Shown: piece by piece, positions 1 through 9,926 of the stretch
How positions within the stretch are numbered: position 1 is the first letter of the stretch
Layout: each line of letters opens with the position of its first letter
DNA from: Haliclona indistincta
Lineage: Eukaryota; Porifera; Demospongiae; Haplosclerida; Chalinidae
Length of the DNA: 64,000 nt
Reading direction: 5' to 3'
Assembly: GCA_964017065.1 (NCBI GenBank)
Contig: OZ024788.1
Location: forward strand, 12,356,845 to 12,420,844
Translations under genes and position numbers: made by a program
The notes under the pieces: generated by a model
Told to the model about the DNA's origin: nothing
Database searches by the model: none
What the model saw: the letters and a program-made list of their open reading frames with translations, nothing else

Positions 1-888
1 TTGCTGTTCTCGCTGTTGTCCACCTATGCGGTCTGAGGTCTGACGTTCTCTCTGTCGTCTACCTGCGAAGTGAGAGGTATGCAACTGTGCATCTAGAGCA
101 TTAGGAATAGACAATAGAGAACAAGAAGGAGAGAGAGAATATTCAGAGGGAGGAGGATACACAGAGTCTTGTGGGTCCTCTCTAGGTAACTGCAGGTTCC
201 TAGAAGCAGCATGTTCTTCTGCATCTCGCACTCTGACTCTCTCCTGACTGGGATCACGAGTAGCTCCAGCCAGCTGTTGGTTCAGCTCCTCAATTATCTC
301 GTCTTTCTCAGCAAGGGCGGAGTCAAGCTTCTGCACGCGGTCGCACATTTGCTTCCAAAGCTGCTTAACACGATCTCTTTCCATTTGTAACTCTGCCTGG
401 TGAGAGTCGACAATAGTGTGAAGTTGACGCTGCAGCTCGTCCAGTTGAGCGTGTGTGTTCGTCAACTGTGAACGCATCTCCTCCAACTCTGAACTGGTGG
501 CGCCGGACTCACGCGGACACTCCTCGGTAGTACCTGACTCCGCAAATACTCCCGCTTGGTCTACCAGGTAGAGTCGTAGATTCTGTGTGACTCGTCTGCT
601 CTCCTGTACGAGCACTTGGACAAGACCTGGTTCTTTGCCAATGCTTATGAGATGGCCTTCGACGAGTTGGCGAGTCTCCTCGGCTCCAGCTCCAACAGGG
701 AGGCCCAACGCTTCTGCCGTAAGCTTCAAATGTTGTCGCTTCAACCTGGCTGAGTTCAGTGAGTAGAGCTGTCCCTCGGGAAGCTCCGTCTTAGCTGACC
801 TTTCAGCTCTCCATGGCGTCAACAGTTCTGAACGATGGATAGCTCCGTGAGCTCCACAGTGACCGCTGGACTCTGACCCCTCCGCCAT
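1..888 (-). CDS. Partial gag-like protein, SAP-like region plus coiled coil (runs off left edge)
   Basis: An open frame of 296 codons runs from an ATG at 888 to base 1 with no stop, so the C-terminus lies outside the window. The first ~45 residues are Ser/Gly-rich. Residues ~55-85 (motif LKLTAEALGLPVGAGAEE) resemble a SAP-type helix-turn-helix, a fold seen at the N-terminus of some retroelement and chromatin proteins. Residues ~150-225 are rich in heptad-spaced Leu, Glu and Gln (for example LQRQLH, LQMERDRVKQLW) and should form a coiled coil. The rest is Arg/Gln/Pro/Ser-rich. It starts 58 bp after a probable primer-binding site and LTR, so I infer a Ty3-like gag. A host coiled-coil gene is the alternative. 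No zinc knuckle is visible in the part present. Confidence 0.5.
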   Translation of the reverse strand, partial: MAEGSESSGHCGAHGAIHRSELLTPWRAERSAKTELPEGQLYSLNSARLKRQHLKLTAEALGLPVGAGAEETRQLVEGHLISIGKEPGLVQVLVQESRRVTQNLRLYLVDQAGVFAESGTTEECPRESGATSSELEEMRSQLTNTHAQLDELQRQLHTIVDSHQAELQMERDRVKQLWKQMCDRVQKLDSALAEKDEIIEELNQQLAGATRDPSQERVRVRDAEEHAASRNLQLPREDPQDSVYPPPSEYSLSPSCSLLSIPNALDAQLHTSHFAGRRQRERQTSDRIGGQQREQQ

Positions 889-945
889 CCTCGGGGCTTT
901 GGGGCTCCTGGACAGTCACTGCTTCCACTCGTTCCTGAGAGTTTA

Positions 946-965
946 GAGTCTCGGTTGAACCTCCA
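946..965 (-). other. Primer-binding site resembling tRNA-Gln 3' end
   Basis: Minus-strand sequence TGGAGGTTCAACCGAGA starts one base after the LTR end. It matches, with about one mismatch in 17, the complement of the 3' end of eukaryotic tRNA-Gln as I remember it (acceptor stem plus CCA). Confidence 0.45.
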
Positions 966-966
966 A

Positions 967-1180
967 TGTAAACTAGTTCTTCCAAAAATACTCTCTTTCA
1001 AATCATCACACGCACATTTATATACAAACACACAGGAGGCCGTGCAAAACACAGCAACGAACAAACACAGAGGTCCATTATTCTACAACAATCACAATAC
1101 ATCAGTTCACAGGTTCAATCACAGTCACATACACCACAATACAGGAACAGGACTAGACAGGTTTCGACGACACTGTTACA
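967..1180 (-). repeat. Probable 5' LTR of the left-edge Ty3-like element
   Basis: Read on the minus strand this 214-bp segment begins TGTAACAGTG and ends AGTTTACA, the TG...CA form of an LTR. It contains a TATA-like stretch (TATATAAAT) and is followed after one base by a primer-site-like sequence and then the gag-like frame. The partner LTR would lie left of the window, so the LTR call is an inference. Its outer edge (1180) lies one base from the ATG of the Myb-like gene at 1182, so the element inserted into the promoter or 5' leader of that gene. Confidence 0.5.
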
Positions 1181-1181
1181 C

Positions 1182-2109
1182 ATGCCTCAATTTCGCTGGC
1201 CTGAGCTTAAGCACGATATATATCTAGCAAGAGAAGTTGTAGGGCGAAGGCCCTCGAAAGTCTCAGAGTGGGATGCTATAGCAACAGTGCTTAGTTCAAC
1301 TTTTGCTACTCCAGCCAAACCTGTTCATCTCAAAGGCAGAGGTTGCCGAGAAAGACTAGAGAGACTTGTGGAGAAGTTTAGGGCAGAAGATTCACAGTCA
1401 CTGAAGCGGTGAGTCCATACAACAAATGATTTCATTTTGTTTTGTGCGTGTATAGTTCTGGAACTGAGGAAGAGTATACAGAACTCACTCAACTTTTAGA
1501 GGATATATCTGTATACCAGAGAGATATGCAGGCTAGCATGCTTAAAGAGAAAGAGAACAAGAAACAAAAGGAACAAACCAGTAAGAAACTTGGTGAAGAT
1601 ATGCGATTATCTGCAATGAAGACTTTCTCTCGTAAGTATAATTTTTTACACTCTATTAGTAGTAACAGTAAATTATGTAGAGAGAAAGCGACGACAGCAG
1701 TTTGACAAAGATGACTTTGATGATCTACATCCGTTCAAGGATCCAGATGAATTCGTAGAATGTGACAAAGTTGCTCAGCCACTAGAAAAACGTAATTGTT
1801 AGGTGATACTATTTATAATGCTATTTTACTGTATTTGTTATAGGCAAAACAAACATAACACAACGAGGGTCAAAACTTTCGGCTTTAGAAATTCTAGGGC
1901 AAAAGTTTGAGAAGAAGTCAGAACTGAAGAAAGTTGAACTAGAGCTCAAAAAGAAGGAATTAGAGCTAAAGGAGATTCAAATCCAATATGAACATGAAGA
2001 GAAGAAGAAGCAACAAGAAGAACGAGATAAAAGAGTTGAATTTGAGTTTGCCGAACGCAGAGCATTCTTGGAGCTCATACAAAAAATGTCATCGTCATCC
2101 AAGCAGTAA
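1182..2109 (+). CDS. Myb/SANT-like DNA-binding protein, Harbinger-associated (4 exons)
   Basis: Exons 1182-1408, 1456-1631, 1681-1791 and 1844-2109 join with GT-AG borders into one frame of 260 codons (259 aa). The N-terminal half is a Myb/SANT-like domain: WPELKHDIYLAREVV, then SEWDAIATVL, then RERLERLVEKF and the phrase SGTEEEYTELTQLLEDI that is common in such proteins. The C-terminal half (from ~170) is a long Lys/Glu coiled coil. Proteins of this type are the second gene of PIF/Harbinger transposons and help the transposase enter the nucleus and bind DNA. The HARBI1-like gene converges from 4819, which supports that role. The ATG is one base from an LTR edge, so upstream leader sequence may have been displaced. 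The reading frame itself has no visible lesion. Confidence 0.75.
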
Positions 2110-2667
2110 CTACTGTTGAACACAATCATGGCAAGATTCACTTATTAATTGTTTTATGCCATGCAGTAGTCATGGCATATTTAGGGTTGGGCGGAATACA
2201 AGATGGCGGCTACACTTAGGCTAAACGCAATAATTCGCGTATATCTTGGCTGTTGACGACATCAGGGGTATTTTAACTACCTAGGGGCTATCCTAAGAGG
2301 TAAGCGCTTACAATGAGTCTACTATTAAAGACTATAAGGCCAGTTGGTACCGGCATGAAAAGATGGCGTCTCGCCTGGAGGCACTACTACGGCACTGCCA
2401 TATCTTCGCCGTACGGGCGTTTCAAGCTAATCTAACGTTCTAAAGCTCCTTACACGATTTGTGCGATTACAATGAGACCTTCAGAAGCACAAGAAACCAG
2501 GTCTAAGGTGGTAAACCAGAGTTCACGTGGTCACCCGTTTGTTCATCTTCTTTCTTCTTCTTCTTCTTCTTCTTCTTCTTCTTCTTCTTCTTCTTCTTCT
2601 TCTTCTTCTTCTTCTTCTTCTTCTTCTTCTTCTTCTTCTTCTTCTTCTTCTTCTTCTTCTTCTTCTT

Positions 2668-2698
<31 letters not shown>

Positions 2699-3237
2699 TT
2701 CTTCTTCAGAGAGCCTAGCGCCGTGGCTAGTGAGCTATTCAAGACAAAACCTGCACAGAAACTACACTAGTCGTTGGGAGCAGTGCACCTGATATCTATT
2801 TAAGCCTAAAACACTAGCAGAAGCGAGTATTTTCAAGAAAACAGCGATTTTTGGTCCATAATCAGACTCCATTCCATCATTCTTTTGAACTCCGTTACTA
2901 GGTTACGCCTACTCGCGCACGCCCGTGTATGCAATTATTCTAATACAAGCGCACCTTAGTACAAATTGCATGCTTGGAATGCGAGTGCTGCTGCCACTAG
3001 CAGTGTTCACGGCAGATAACGAGCAAATCGTCACTGTTACACCGGATTTGTCTGTTCAGGCTTGTAAGAATGCTAGCTTAAGCTTAGCTAATGTTGCATG
3101 GTACGTGTTGCATTCAGTGCAGACTTAACGACTGCAGAGTCGATTGAGTGCATTGCGGAGCTGCCCGGCACTTAGTTCTCTTTGTACACTGTATTAACAT
3201 AAGTGCCAACTAAGTCATTAATAACAAAAGAAAAGAA
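2110..3237. other. Spacer between the two Harbinger genes, no gene seen
   Basis: This spacer holds the 3' flank of the Myb-like gene, a long TTC microsatellite, and about 530 bp with no convincing coding sequence. Bases near 3079-3237 share segments with 11524-11690 (for example AATGTTGCATGGTACGTGTTG), so both copies belong to one repeat that extends beyond the fold-back arms. Confidence 0.5.
2552..2708 (+). repeat. (TTC)n microsatellite, about 155 bp
   Basis: Around 50 nearly uninterrupted TTC units with one ATT interruption near 2698. The long Ser, Leu or Lys runs seen in translation are artefacts of this repeat, not proteins. Confidence 0.95.
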
Positions 3238-3525
3238 ACAAGTAATAAAAACATTTTAACCAAAATGGAAGACATTTAGGGTTGGTACATTTATCGAAAA
3301 AGTATGGAAACAAGATTTGAAATGAAAAGGATTGTAACAATAGCAGTGTAATGCTACCTCCCTAAATTAACTGCTTTCGATAGTTGTGGTTAATTTAATA
3401 GGGAGGTAGCATTACACTGCTATTGTTACAATCCTTTTCATTTCAAATCTTGTTTCCATACTTTTTCGATAAATGTACCAACCCTAAATGTCTTCCATTT
3501 TGGTTAAAATGTTTTTATTACTTGT
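3238..3525. repeat. Fold-back repeat, copy 1
   Basis: Two nearly perfect arms of about 135 bp face each other around a ~20-bp loop near 3385. The outer ends read CAAGTAATAAAAACATTTT and its complement. A close second copy lies at about 11690-11981. The right arm supplies the last codons and stop of the HARBI1-like gene (stop 3504-3506), so the repeat is joined to, or derived from, the 3' end of that gene. Confidence 0.85.
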
Positions 3526-4819
3526 AATAAATATGATTCAAGTGATGGTGCTGGTAAACCAAAAAATGAACTTGTCAATGAATTGTACATGCAAGTGTGA
3601 CAATTAGTTAGTAAGGCAGCAACTATGTAGTATTTGCCAATGGGTTGAAGCAACACTTTACTGTTGCGTTTTAGATCGACGTATGTGAAATACTGGCAAA
3701 TTTTTCCAAATGTCCACTCGACAGAGACCCGAACCTGGCTCATTGATTTGTTGAAGAGTTCTTGCTGAGTAGTTAGTTGGGCTCCGCGAAATGGTGAAAG
3801 GATGTTCTGTGATACACCATAAGCGGGATCTCCATAGACTACATATGGCTGGCCATTTGGTCGATTAAACTGGGATAACTTCTGAGCCAACCCACTCTCA
3901 GCCAACATGAATGCATCATGTCTCCTGCCTTCAATTGGACCATAGAGGTGCGCTATTAATCCATTAGGTGTTACCAAAGACTGTTTGAAAAGATAAAAGA
4001 TAAATTTATTTCACAGACAATAATTAACTACCTGGAATTTAACACAATGAACTCTTTTGTGCCCACTAAACATGACCTTTTGACTACGAGTAGGACGAGC
4101 AATAGGACGAACTGTCCCGTCTATAAATGCCCAACAGTTGTCTAATGCGGCACCCTTTGAAGAGATGGAATTACAAAAAGCAGGTATATCGAGCCAACTG
4201 AGGTCAAGTGAGGTCAGGCGTCCCTTATAACGGTCATACAAGTCATCAACAACCTACATAAACAAAAGCACACATGTAGTGTTGTATTGATATAACTGTA
4301 TTGCTTTACCTCATTAAAGATTATACTGAGTTCAGGTTCCGATCTTCCGAAAAGTGGAATGAGGTCGTACAATCGATTTGGATAACTTAATCTACGTAGC
4401 AGAACCAACAGAGCTTCCGTCCTATTAGCCTTAGTGCCTTGGTAACAATTGTATTCCTCTGGGAGATCAAGAGCCGATAGCAGCCTAAGTATTCCACTTT
4501 TAGGGAATCTAATACACATGTAGCTTCCATTAAAATTCATACCATTGTACAAAACAACTGACTTACCGAAACAGTCGCTCACATTCGTATTCTCCTAGTT
4601 CATCTAGACAGACACGCTTTTTATACACGACTTCTTTTGGTGGAAACAAAGTGTGTAGAAACAGAAGGTCGTTGTCGTCATCGCTACTGGATGAATCACT
4701 GCTGCTGCTGTCGTTTAGAAGGGTTTGTACAACTTCGTTTAACTCACGGCTATAAAAAAACTATTACAAATGGATATTAACGTAGCAACCTACCGTAAGG
4801 TAGCTGGTCTTGCTGCCAT
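3504..4819 (-). CDS. HARBI1-like DDE transposase of a PIF/Harbinger transposon (5 exons)
   Basis: Exons (minus) 4819-4794, 4749-4567, 4508-4310, 4253-4032 and 3980-3504 join into 369 codons (368 aa), close to the ~350 aa usual for the family. Introns are 45-60 bp with GT-AG ends. Residues ~20-60 are an acidic Ser/Asp stretch. The DDE_Tnp_4-type core has FIDGT (Asp ~181), GHKRVHCVKFQ, VTPNGLIAHLYGP, GRRHD, YGDPAYG (Asp ~261) and VEWTFG (Glu ~298). All three catalytic residues are present and no stop or frameshift interrupts the frame. The enzyme cuts and pastes the element, usually at TWA targets, together with a Myb-like partner (1182-2109). The last ~7 codons come from the fold-back arm. I could not locate convincing terminal inverted repeats for the whole element. 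Confidence 0.88.
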
Positions 4820-5631
4820 CTTCACCACGCGTACAGGTAGGCGTGCACTAAAACTTAATCCAATAATTTTCGTTGACGTGTAACGGATGACAACATATAC
4901 GCGTTAGCCGTTACACGTACGAAAAACTTAACCTCCCTAATGGCTTGCAATGTGACTCGTGGATTTTGCTAAAGTGCTTTCGTTCTCGAGTTATGGCTGG
5001 CTCACCTTGACGGCCGTCTTTGACCTCTCTGACGGCAAAAGCGCCCATATTTTATTTGGTGATAATAAGCTAGTTCACACCATCAAGCACATTTTTACTA
5101 TAAGGTCAAGATCTAGGAGTTCTCTTGGCAGAGGAGACCTGCAAGAAGCCTTGGGCAGGCTAGACTGATCATCTTGTTTACTGATTCAACTACTAAAGCA
5201 ACTATATGTTGTGATGTAGATTTGATGGTGTAGATTTGATGGCACACAAGGATATGGATGCATGCATCTGGGGATATTCTGCCTACCATTGATATTCTGT
5301 CTACCCTAAGCAAAACAAACCACTGAAACCACAAAGGAAGAGCACTGCTATGATTCCTTCAGGAAGAAGGCAGGGCTTCTATTTTTGGAACAGCTGTCAA
5401 TATGCTATTCTTAGCTTTGGCTATGCACACAGAAACAACAGTTCAGCCAAGTTATATAGCTTAGTCGCTCGCTGAGCTGTGCCTCAGGTGCTATGGCTGG
5501 CACAAGGAAGGATTGGAGTGTAAGCAAAGGTTAGAAATAGCTCTGGAGACCCAGCAATGCCAAATGATCATTTTATGGATCAAGTGAAAAGAACGGCACC
5601 TCGTTAATTTTATGCGCACTTAAGTGGGCGT
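4820..5631. other. Non-coding flank with a dispersed satellite fragment
   Basis: No gene is supported. Bases 4940-5056 are the reverse complement of part of the tandem repeat unit found at 49.7-53.5 kb (shared motif TAACTCGAGAACGAAAGCAC in that array). Bases ~5565-5631 are the reverse complement of ~12617-12690 (shared motif AAGTGAAAAGAACGGC). A short palindrome CGTGTAACGG...CCGTTACACG lies at ~4878-4918. Confidence 0.6.
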
Positions 5632-5825
5632 TGTGGTGTTAGGTTACATTAATAAGTGCTAACTAATGCATTACAGTCCCACTATTACTAACTCAATGAG
5701 TGAATGTAAAAGGACTTGTGTCTTATTCATTTGATTATTCGATTATTCGATCTTACTCTATTCTATTCTTCTATTGCTGACTTTCTAATAAAGTCTTTCT
5801 AACTATCGAACCCCCGAACGCTACA
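5632..5825 (+). repeat. 5' LTR of Ty3 element 1
   Basis: 194 bp, TG...CA ends. An AATAAA polyadenylation signal lies at 5787-5792, and short GATTATTC repeats precede it. It also serves as the uninterrupted version of the site occupied in the 3' LTR. Confidence 0.93.
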
Positions 5826-5839
5826 TGGTGGCAGCGGTG
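5826..5839 (+). other. Primer-binding site matching tRNA-Leu(AAG) 3' end
   Basis: TGGTGGCAGCGGTG directly follows the LTR. It is the exact complement of the last 14 bases (with CCA) of animal tRNA-Leu(AAG) as I remember it. Confidence 0.7.
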
Positions 5840-6080
5840 CTCTCGGCTCACCCGGAGCAAATCTATTCCACGGCAGCGAAGTTCTCCTAGTGCTCTCGGC
5901 TCACCCGGAGCAATTCTTCTGACGGCGAAGCTCTATCTCTCTACTGCAGGACGCCGAAGTTCTACCCCTCTACTGCGGGACGGCGAAGCTCTCTCTCTTC
6001 ACTGCGAAAAGCCGAAGTTCTACTCCTCCACTGCGGGACGGCGAAGCCCTACCTCTCTACTCTAAGACAGTTACTCTACT
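5838..6080 (+). repeat. Tandemly repeated leader of Ty3 element 1
   Basis: Two copies of a ~45-bp unit starting CTCTCGGCTCACCCGGAGCAA (5840 and 5893) are followed by about five degenerate ~40-bp units with the core CTACTGCGGGACGGCGAAG. The stretch lies between the primer site and the gag ATG at 6091 and has no open frame. Confidence 0.75.
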
Positions 6081-6090
6081 ACACTGAACG

Positions 6091-6606
6091 ATGGCAGCAA
6101 AAGTAGGAGTTACTCCACCGGAGCCATTTCCATTTAGTAAACCAGAAGAGTGGTCAAGATGGATAAGACGGTTTGAGAGGTTTCGGATTGCTTCCAAACT
6201 GAACGGGGAGGAAGACAACGCGCAACCAAACATGCTCTTATACTGTATGGGCGACAGAGCTGATGACATCCTCCAGTCATTCAAGTATGCTGAAGGAGAA
6301 AGAGAAGACTACGCCACTGTCAAGAAGAAGCTAGATGACTATTTCATTCCTCAAAGAAACGTCATTTACGAACGTGCTCTCTTCAATTCTAGAAAGCAGG
6401 AACCAGGAGAACCAGTGGAAGAATTCATAACAGCGTTACACACACTCGTCGAGTATTGCGACTATGGAGATCTCCGTGATCAGATGGTACGTGACAGAAT
6501 CGTCGTGGGTCTCGCCAATGCCAAGTTATCAGAGAAACTTCAACTGGACCGAAAACTCACACTAGACTCAACCCACACAGTGTCCATGGTGTGGCAAATC
6601 ACCTAA
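6091..6606 (+). pseudogene. Ty3 element 1 gag, truncated by deletion and frameshift
   Basis: The frame opens with ATG at 6091 and reads a capsid-type domain (EEWSRWIRRFERFRIAS; LFNSRKQEPGEPVEEFITAL) very like that of Ty3 element 2 on the other strand. After residue ~157 it jumps out of frame near 6570. The zinc knuckles follow at once in another frame, so a stretch that in element 2 separates capsid and nucleocapsid is missing. Gag forms the particle shell that packages element RNA. Confidence 0.85.
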
Positions 6607-7270
6607 ACATGATCGACAGCACTGTCCAGCAAGAGAAGCTAACTGCAGAAAGTGTAAGAAGAAAGGACACTACCAAACTGTATGTCGTTCTACTGCACAA
6701 GTTGCTACTGTCGAAGAAAAAGAGCCTAATGAAGATGGTTTTCTAGGAGCCCTGACATCAGACACCAGTAGAGATCGATGGAACGTGACGCTACAACTCA
6801 ACAGTCACCCTGTTCTATTCTGCATCGACACAGGAGCTGATGTCACTGCAATTCCTGAACGAGTCTGGAAAGACATTGGCAAGCCACGATTACTTCCCTC
6901 CAACCGAAACCTGAAGTGCCCAGACACACACTCACTCTCAGTCAAAGGAATGTTGAAGGCGAAGCTAGAGAACCAAACTCAACAAGCACAAGAAAGCGTG
7001 TACGTGGTGAGAGGCTTGACCAAATCACTCTTGGGTCGACCAGCCATAGAGCAGCTAAACCTTGTCTCTCGTGTTGCCGCTGTCAGTGAGCTACCCACTC
7101 TAGAGCCAACGACTGAGTTCCCGAAGCTGTTCACAGGACTAGGGAAGCTGGAAGGAGAGTACACTATTCAGCCCCGAGCCAAACCATTTGCCTTGTCAAC
7201 TCCGAGACGTGTTGCAGTACCACTCATGGGAGCAGTCAAGCAAGAGCTGGAACGAATGGAGACTCTATAG
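6569..7270 (+). pseudogene. Ty3 element 1 zinc knuckles and aspartic protease
   Basis: Frame 2 carries two knuckles, CPWCGKSPKHDRQHC and CRKCKKKGHYQTVC (the second a standard CX2CX4HX4C), then the retropepsin active site FCIDTGADVTAIP at ~6820. It ends in TAG 7268-7270, just before the RT. RT continues in frame 1, so a small indel lies near 7265. The protease would cut the Gag-Pol precursor. Confidence 0.85.
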
Positions 7271-7275
7271 TAGGA

Positions 7276-8004
7276 GTGATCTCGAAAATCCAAGAACCAA
7301 CTGACTGGTGTTCTGGAATGGTGGTAGTCCCAAAATCTGATGGCAAAGTACGAATCTGTGTAGACCTAACCAGACTCAACCAAAGTGTACGTCGTGAAAG
7401 ACATCCCTTGCCAGCAGTGGACCAAGTACTTGCACAACTCGCTGGAGCCACTGTCCTGAGCAAACTGGACGCCAACTCTGGATTTTGGCAGATCCCTCTC
7501 TCACCTGACTCAGCCAAGCTGACGACATTCATCACTCCCTTTGGTCGATATTGTTTCAACCGCCTACCCTTTGGAATCTCTTCTGCTCCTGAACATTTCC
7601 AAAGAAGAATGTCTGAAATTCTAACAGGCTTGCCAGGAGTAGTGTGTATGATGGACGATGTGCTGGTACATGGATCTACACGAGAAGAACACGATGCTCG
7701 CCTACGAGATGTGCTCAACCGTCTTCAAACAGCAGGAATGACCCTGAATGAAAGAAAATGCCAGTTCGCCAAGACATCACTAACATTCTTAGGCCATGTG
7801 GTAGGAAGATCAGGAATCAGCCCAGACCCAGAGAAAGTCAAAGCAATCACCGAGTTCCCTCAACCGACAAACACTGGAGATGTCAGGAGATACCTAGGAA
7901 TGGTAAACCATCTCGCTAAGTTTGTTCCGAATCTTGCAGAGACTACTCAACCGTTAATAAGAGAATTTATAAGAACCGTTTATATAAGAACGAGAACCGT
8001 ATAA
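7276..8004 (+). pseudogene. Ty3 element 1 reverse transcriptase, cut by a local duplication
   Basis: RT fingers-palm motifs are clear: VVVPKSDGKVRICVDL, KLDANSGFWQIPL, the catalytic MMDDVLVHG (YxDD type) and FLGHVVG. Near 7955-8028 a run of overlapping imperfect repeats of ATAAGAACCGTTT has been inserted, so the protein shifts frame and stops. The RNase H region resumes at 8037. Flanking copies CCGTTAATAAGAGA and CCGTTTATAAGAGA mark the duplication. Confidence 0.88.
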
Positions 8005-8039
8005 GAACCGTTTGTGAACCGTTTATAAGAGAGCTACTT

Positions 8040-9113
8040 GTGAAGAACAGACTGTGGACGTGGACTGAGAACCAGCAGACTGCCTTCGACAAAACAAAAC
8101 AGCTAGTCACTCTCAGCCCGGTACTCACTCTCTTTGACCCTAACCTCGAGACTGCGGTCTCAGCAGATGCATCCTCTTTTGGTCTCGGCGCTGTCCTGAA
8201 ACAAAAGAATTCAGATGGAGAGTACAAACCAGTGGCGTACATCTCCAGATCACTGACCCCAACAGAGCAGAGATACGCGCAAATTGAGAAAGAAGCGTTG
8301 GCCTTCACCTGGGCATGCGAACGTCTCTCTGACTACTTGATCGGACTACCATTTCACATTTGGACCGATCACAAACCTCTTGTACCACTGTTCAGTACCA
8401 AGGAGCTGGAACAGATCCCTATTCGAGTACAGCGTTATCGTCTTCGAATGATGCGCTTCTCATTCACTATTGCTCACAGGCCAGGAAAGGAACTGATCAT
8501 AGCTGATGCACTCTCCCGATCTCCATCCCAGGATTCTACAGATCCAGATAGCGACCTCCTACATCAAGAAGCAGATGCCTTCATTCAAATGGTAATGCAG
8601 AGCCTGCCAGCCACAGAGAACAGGATCAAGCAGATCAGAGATTGCCAACAACAAGATGAGACATGCAAGTTAGTCACCAGCTATTGCCTCTCCTCGGCAT
8701 GGCCTGACAAGAAGTCAGCACCAAGTTCAGTGAAACCATACATACCCCTTGCAGAAGAGTTCTCAGTTGAAGATGGACTGTTGATGAGAGGGTGTCGTAT
8801 CGTTATTCCCAAGTCTCTACAACAAGAAATATTGACTAAGCTACACATGGCACACCAAGGAATCACCAAATGCCGCGACAGGGCTAGACAGTCAGTATGG
8901 TGGCCAGGTCTGTCGACTCAACTAGAGGAACTTGTCAAGAACTGTGAGATCTGTTGCAAAGAGCAGCACCAGAGAGCTGAATCACTCATATACCATCTGA
9001 GCTACCGGAACTACCGTGGCAGAAAGTTGGTACAGATCTCTTTGAATGGAAGAACAACAACTACCTACTCATGGTGGACTACTATTCTCGATTTATTGAA
9101 GTCGTCAAGCTAA
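8040..9113 (+). pseudogene. Ty3 element 1 RNase H and integrase zinc domain
   Basis: The frame covers the RT connection and RNase H (VSADASSFGLGAVL; EKEALAFTWACE; WTDHKPL; ADALSR) and then the integrase H2C2 zinc domain (HMAHQGITKCRDRARQSVWW followed by CEICC). Near 9000 it shifts frame; the last ~35 residues of this frame are out-of-frame translation. The integrase core continues in frame 2. Confidence 0.88.
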
Positions 9114-9910
9114 ACAGAACAACTGCAACTGAAGTCATCAATAGGACGAAAACAATCTTCGCAAGACACGGCATCCCTGAAGTTGTTTTCTCTGACAACG
9201 GACCTCAATACTCAGCGGAAGAATACGAGAAGTTCTCCCAGGACTACCAATTCGAGCACAAGACCAGCAGTCCTTACTATCCTCAAGCAAACGGAGAAGT
9301 GGAGAGAGCCGTATGAACAGTCAAGGAATTGCTAGTGAAGAACAAAGATCCCCACCTTGCACTGCTGAACTACCTCTTAAACCCAATCCAAGGAGGAAGA
9401 TATAGCCCCTCAGAACTACTCATGAGCCGGACATTGAGGACAACTATCCCTACTACAAGAACACAAAGACTTCCCCGAGTGCCAGACCGAGAAGAAGTCC
9501 GAACCAGAGACCAGAAGATGAAGCAAAGACAGAATAAGAACTTTGACAGCCATCATGGAGCCAGAACTCTACCAGTCTTGAAATCAGGAGACAGAGTATG
9601 GATCCCAACAAGGCAGAAGGAAGGAACCATTCAATCAGGAGTAGCACCAAGATCACTAGTCGTTACAACTGAAGATGGATCAGAACTTAGAAGGAACAGG
9701 AAGGATATCATCAAACTTCCGCAAACCAGAGTTGAAGAACAGGAAACCCAGATTGAAGAACAAGAAACCCAGGCTGAAGAACAGGATACTCAGACTGAAA
9801 GAGAACAGGACAAATCACCAATCTCTAATCCGCAAACACCTCCACAACCTTGTCGGAGTAACCGCATCCCTGCCCCTAGACAGCACTTCGCTCCTCTCAT
9901 CGGACAATGA
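9071..9910 (+). pseudogene. Ty3 element 1 integrase core and C-terminus
   Basis: The integrase core has MVDYYSRFIEVV, FSDNGPQYSAEEYEKF and SPYYPQANGEVERAV. An in-frame TGA at 9314-9316 follows where element 2 keeps an open codon; an Arg CGA to TGA change would explain it. The C-terminal part (9329-9910) has a DxVW-type tail and then three tandem repeats of the form EEQETQ. No chromodomain is seen. Integrase inserts the cDNA copy into the genome. Confidence 0.87.
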
Positions 9911-9926
9911 CTTTTAGATAGGGAGA

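Noticed and set aside
2472..2792. Poly-Ser, poly-Leu and poly-Lys reading frames
   Set aside because: All three are translations of one TTC/GAA microsatellite; nothing outside the repeat looks coding.
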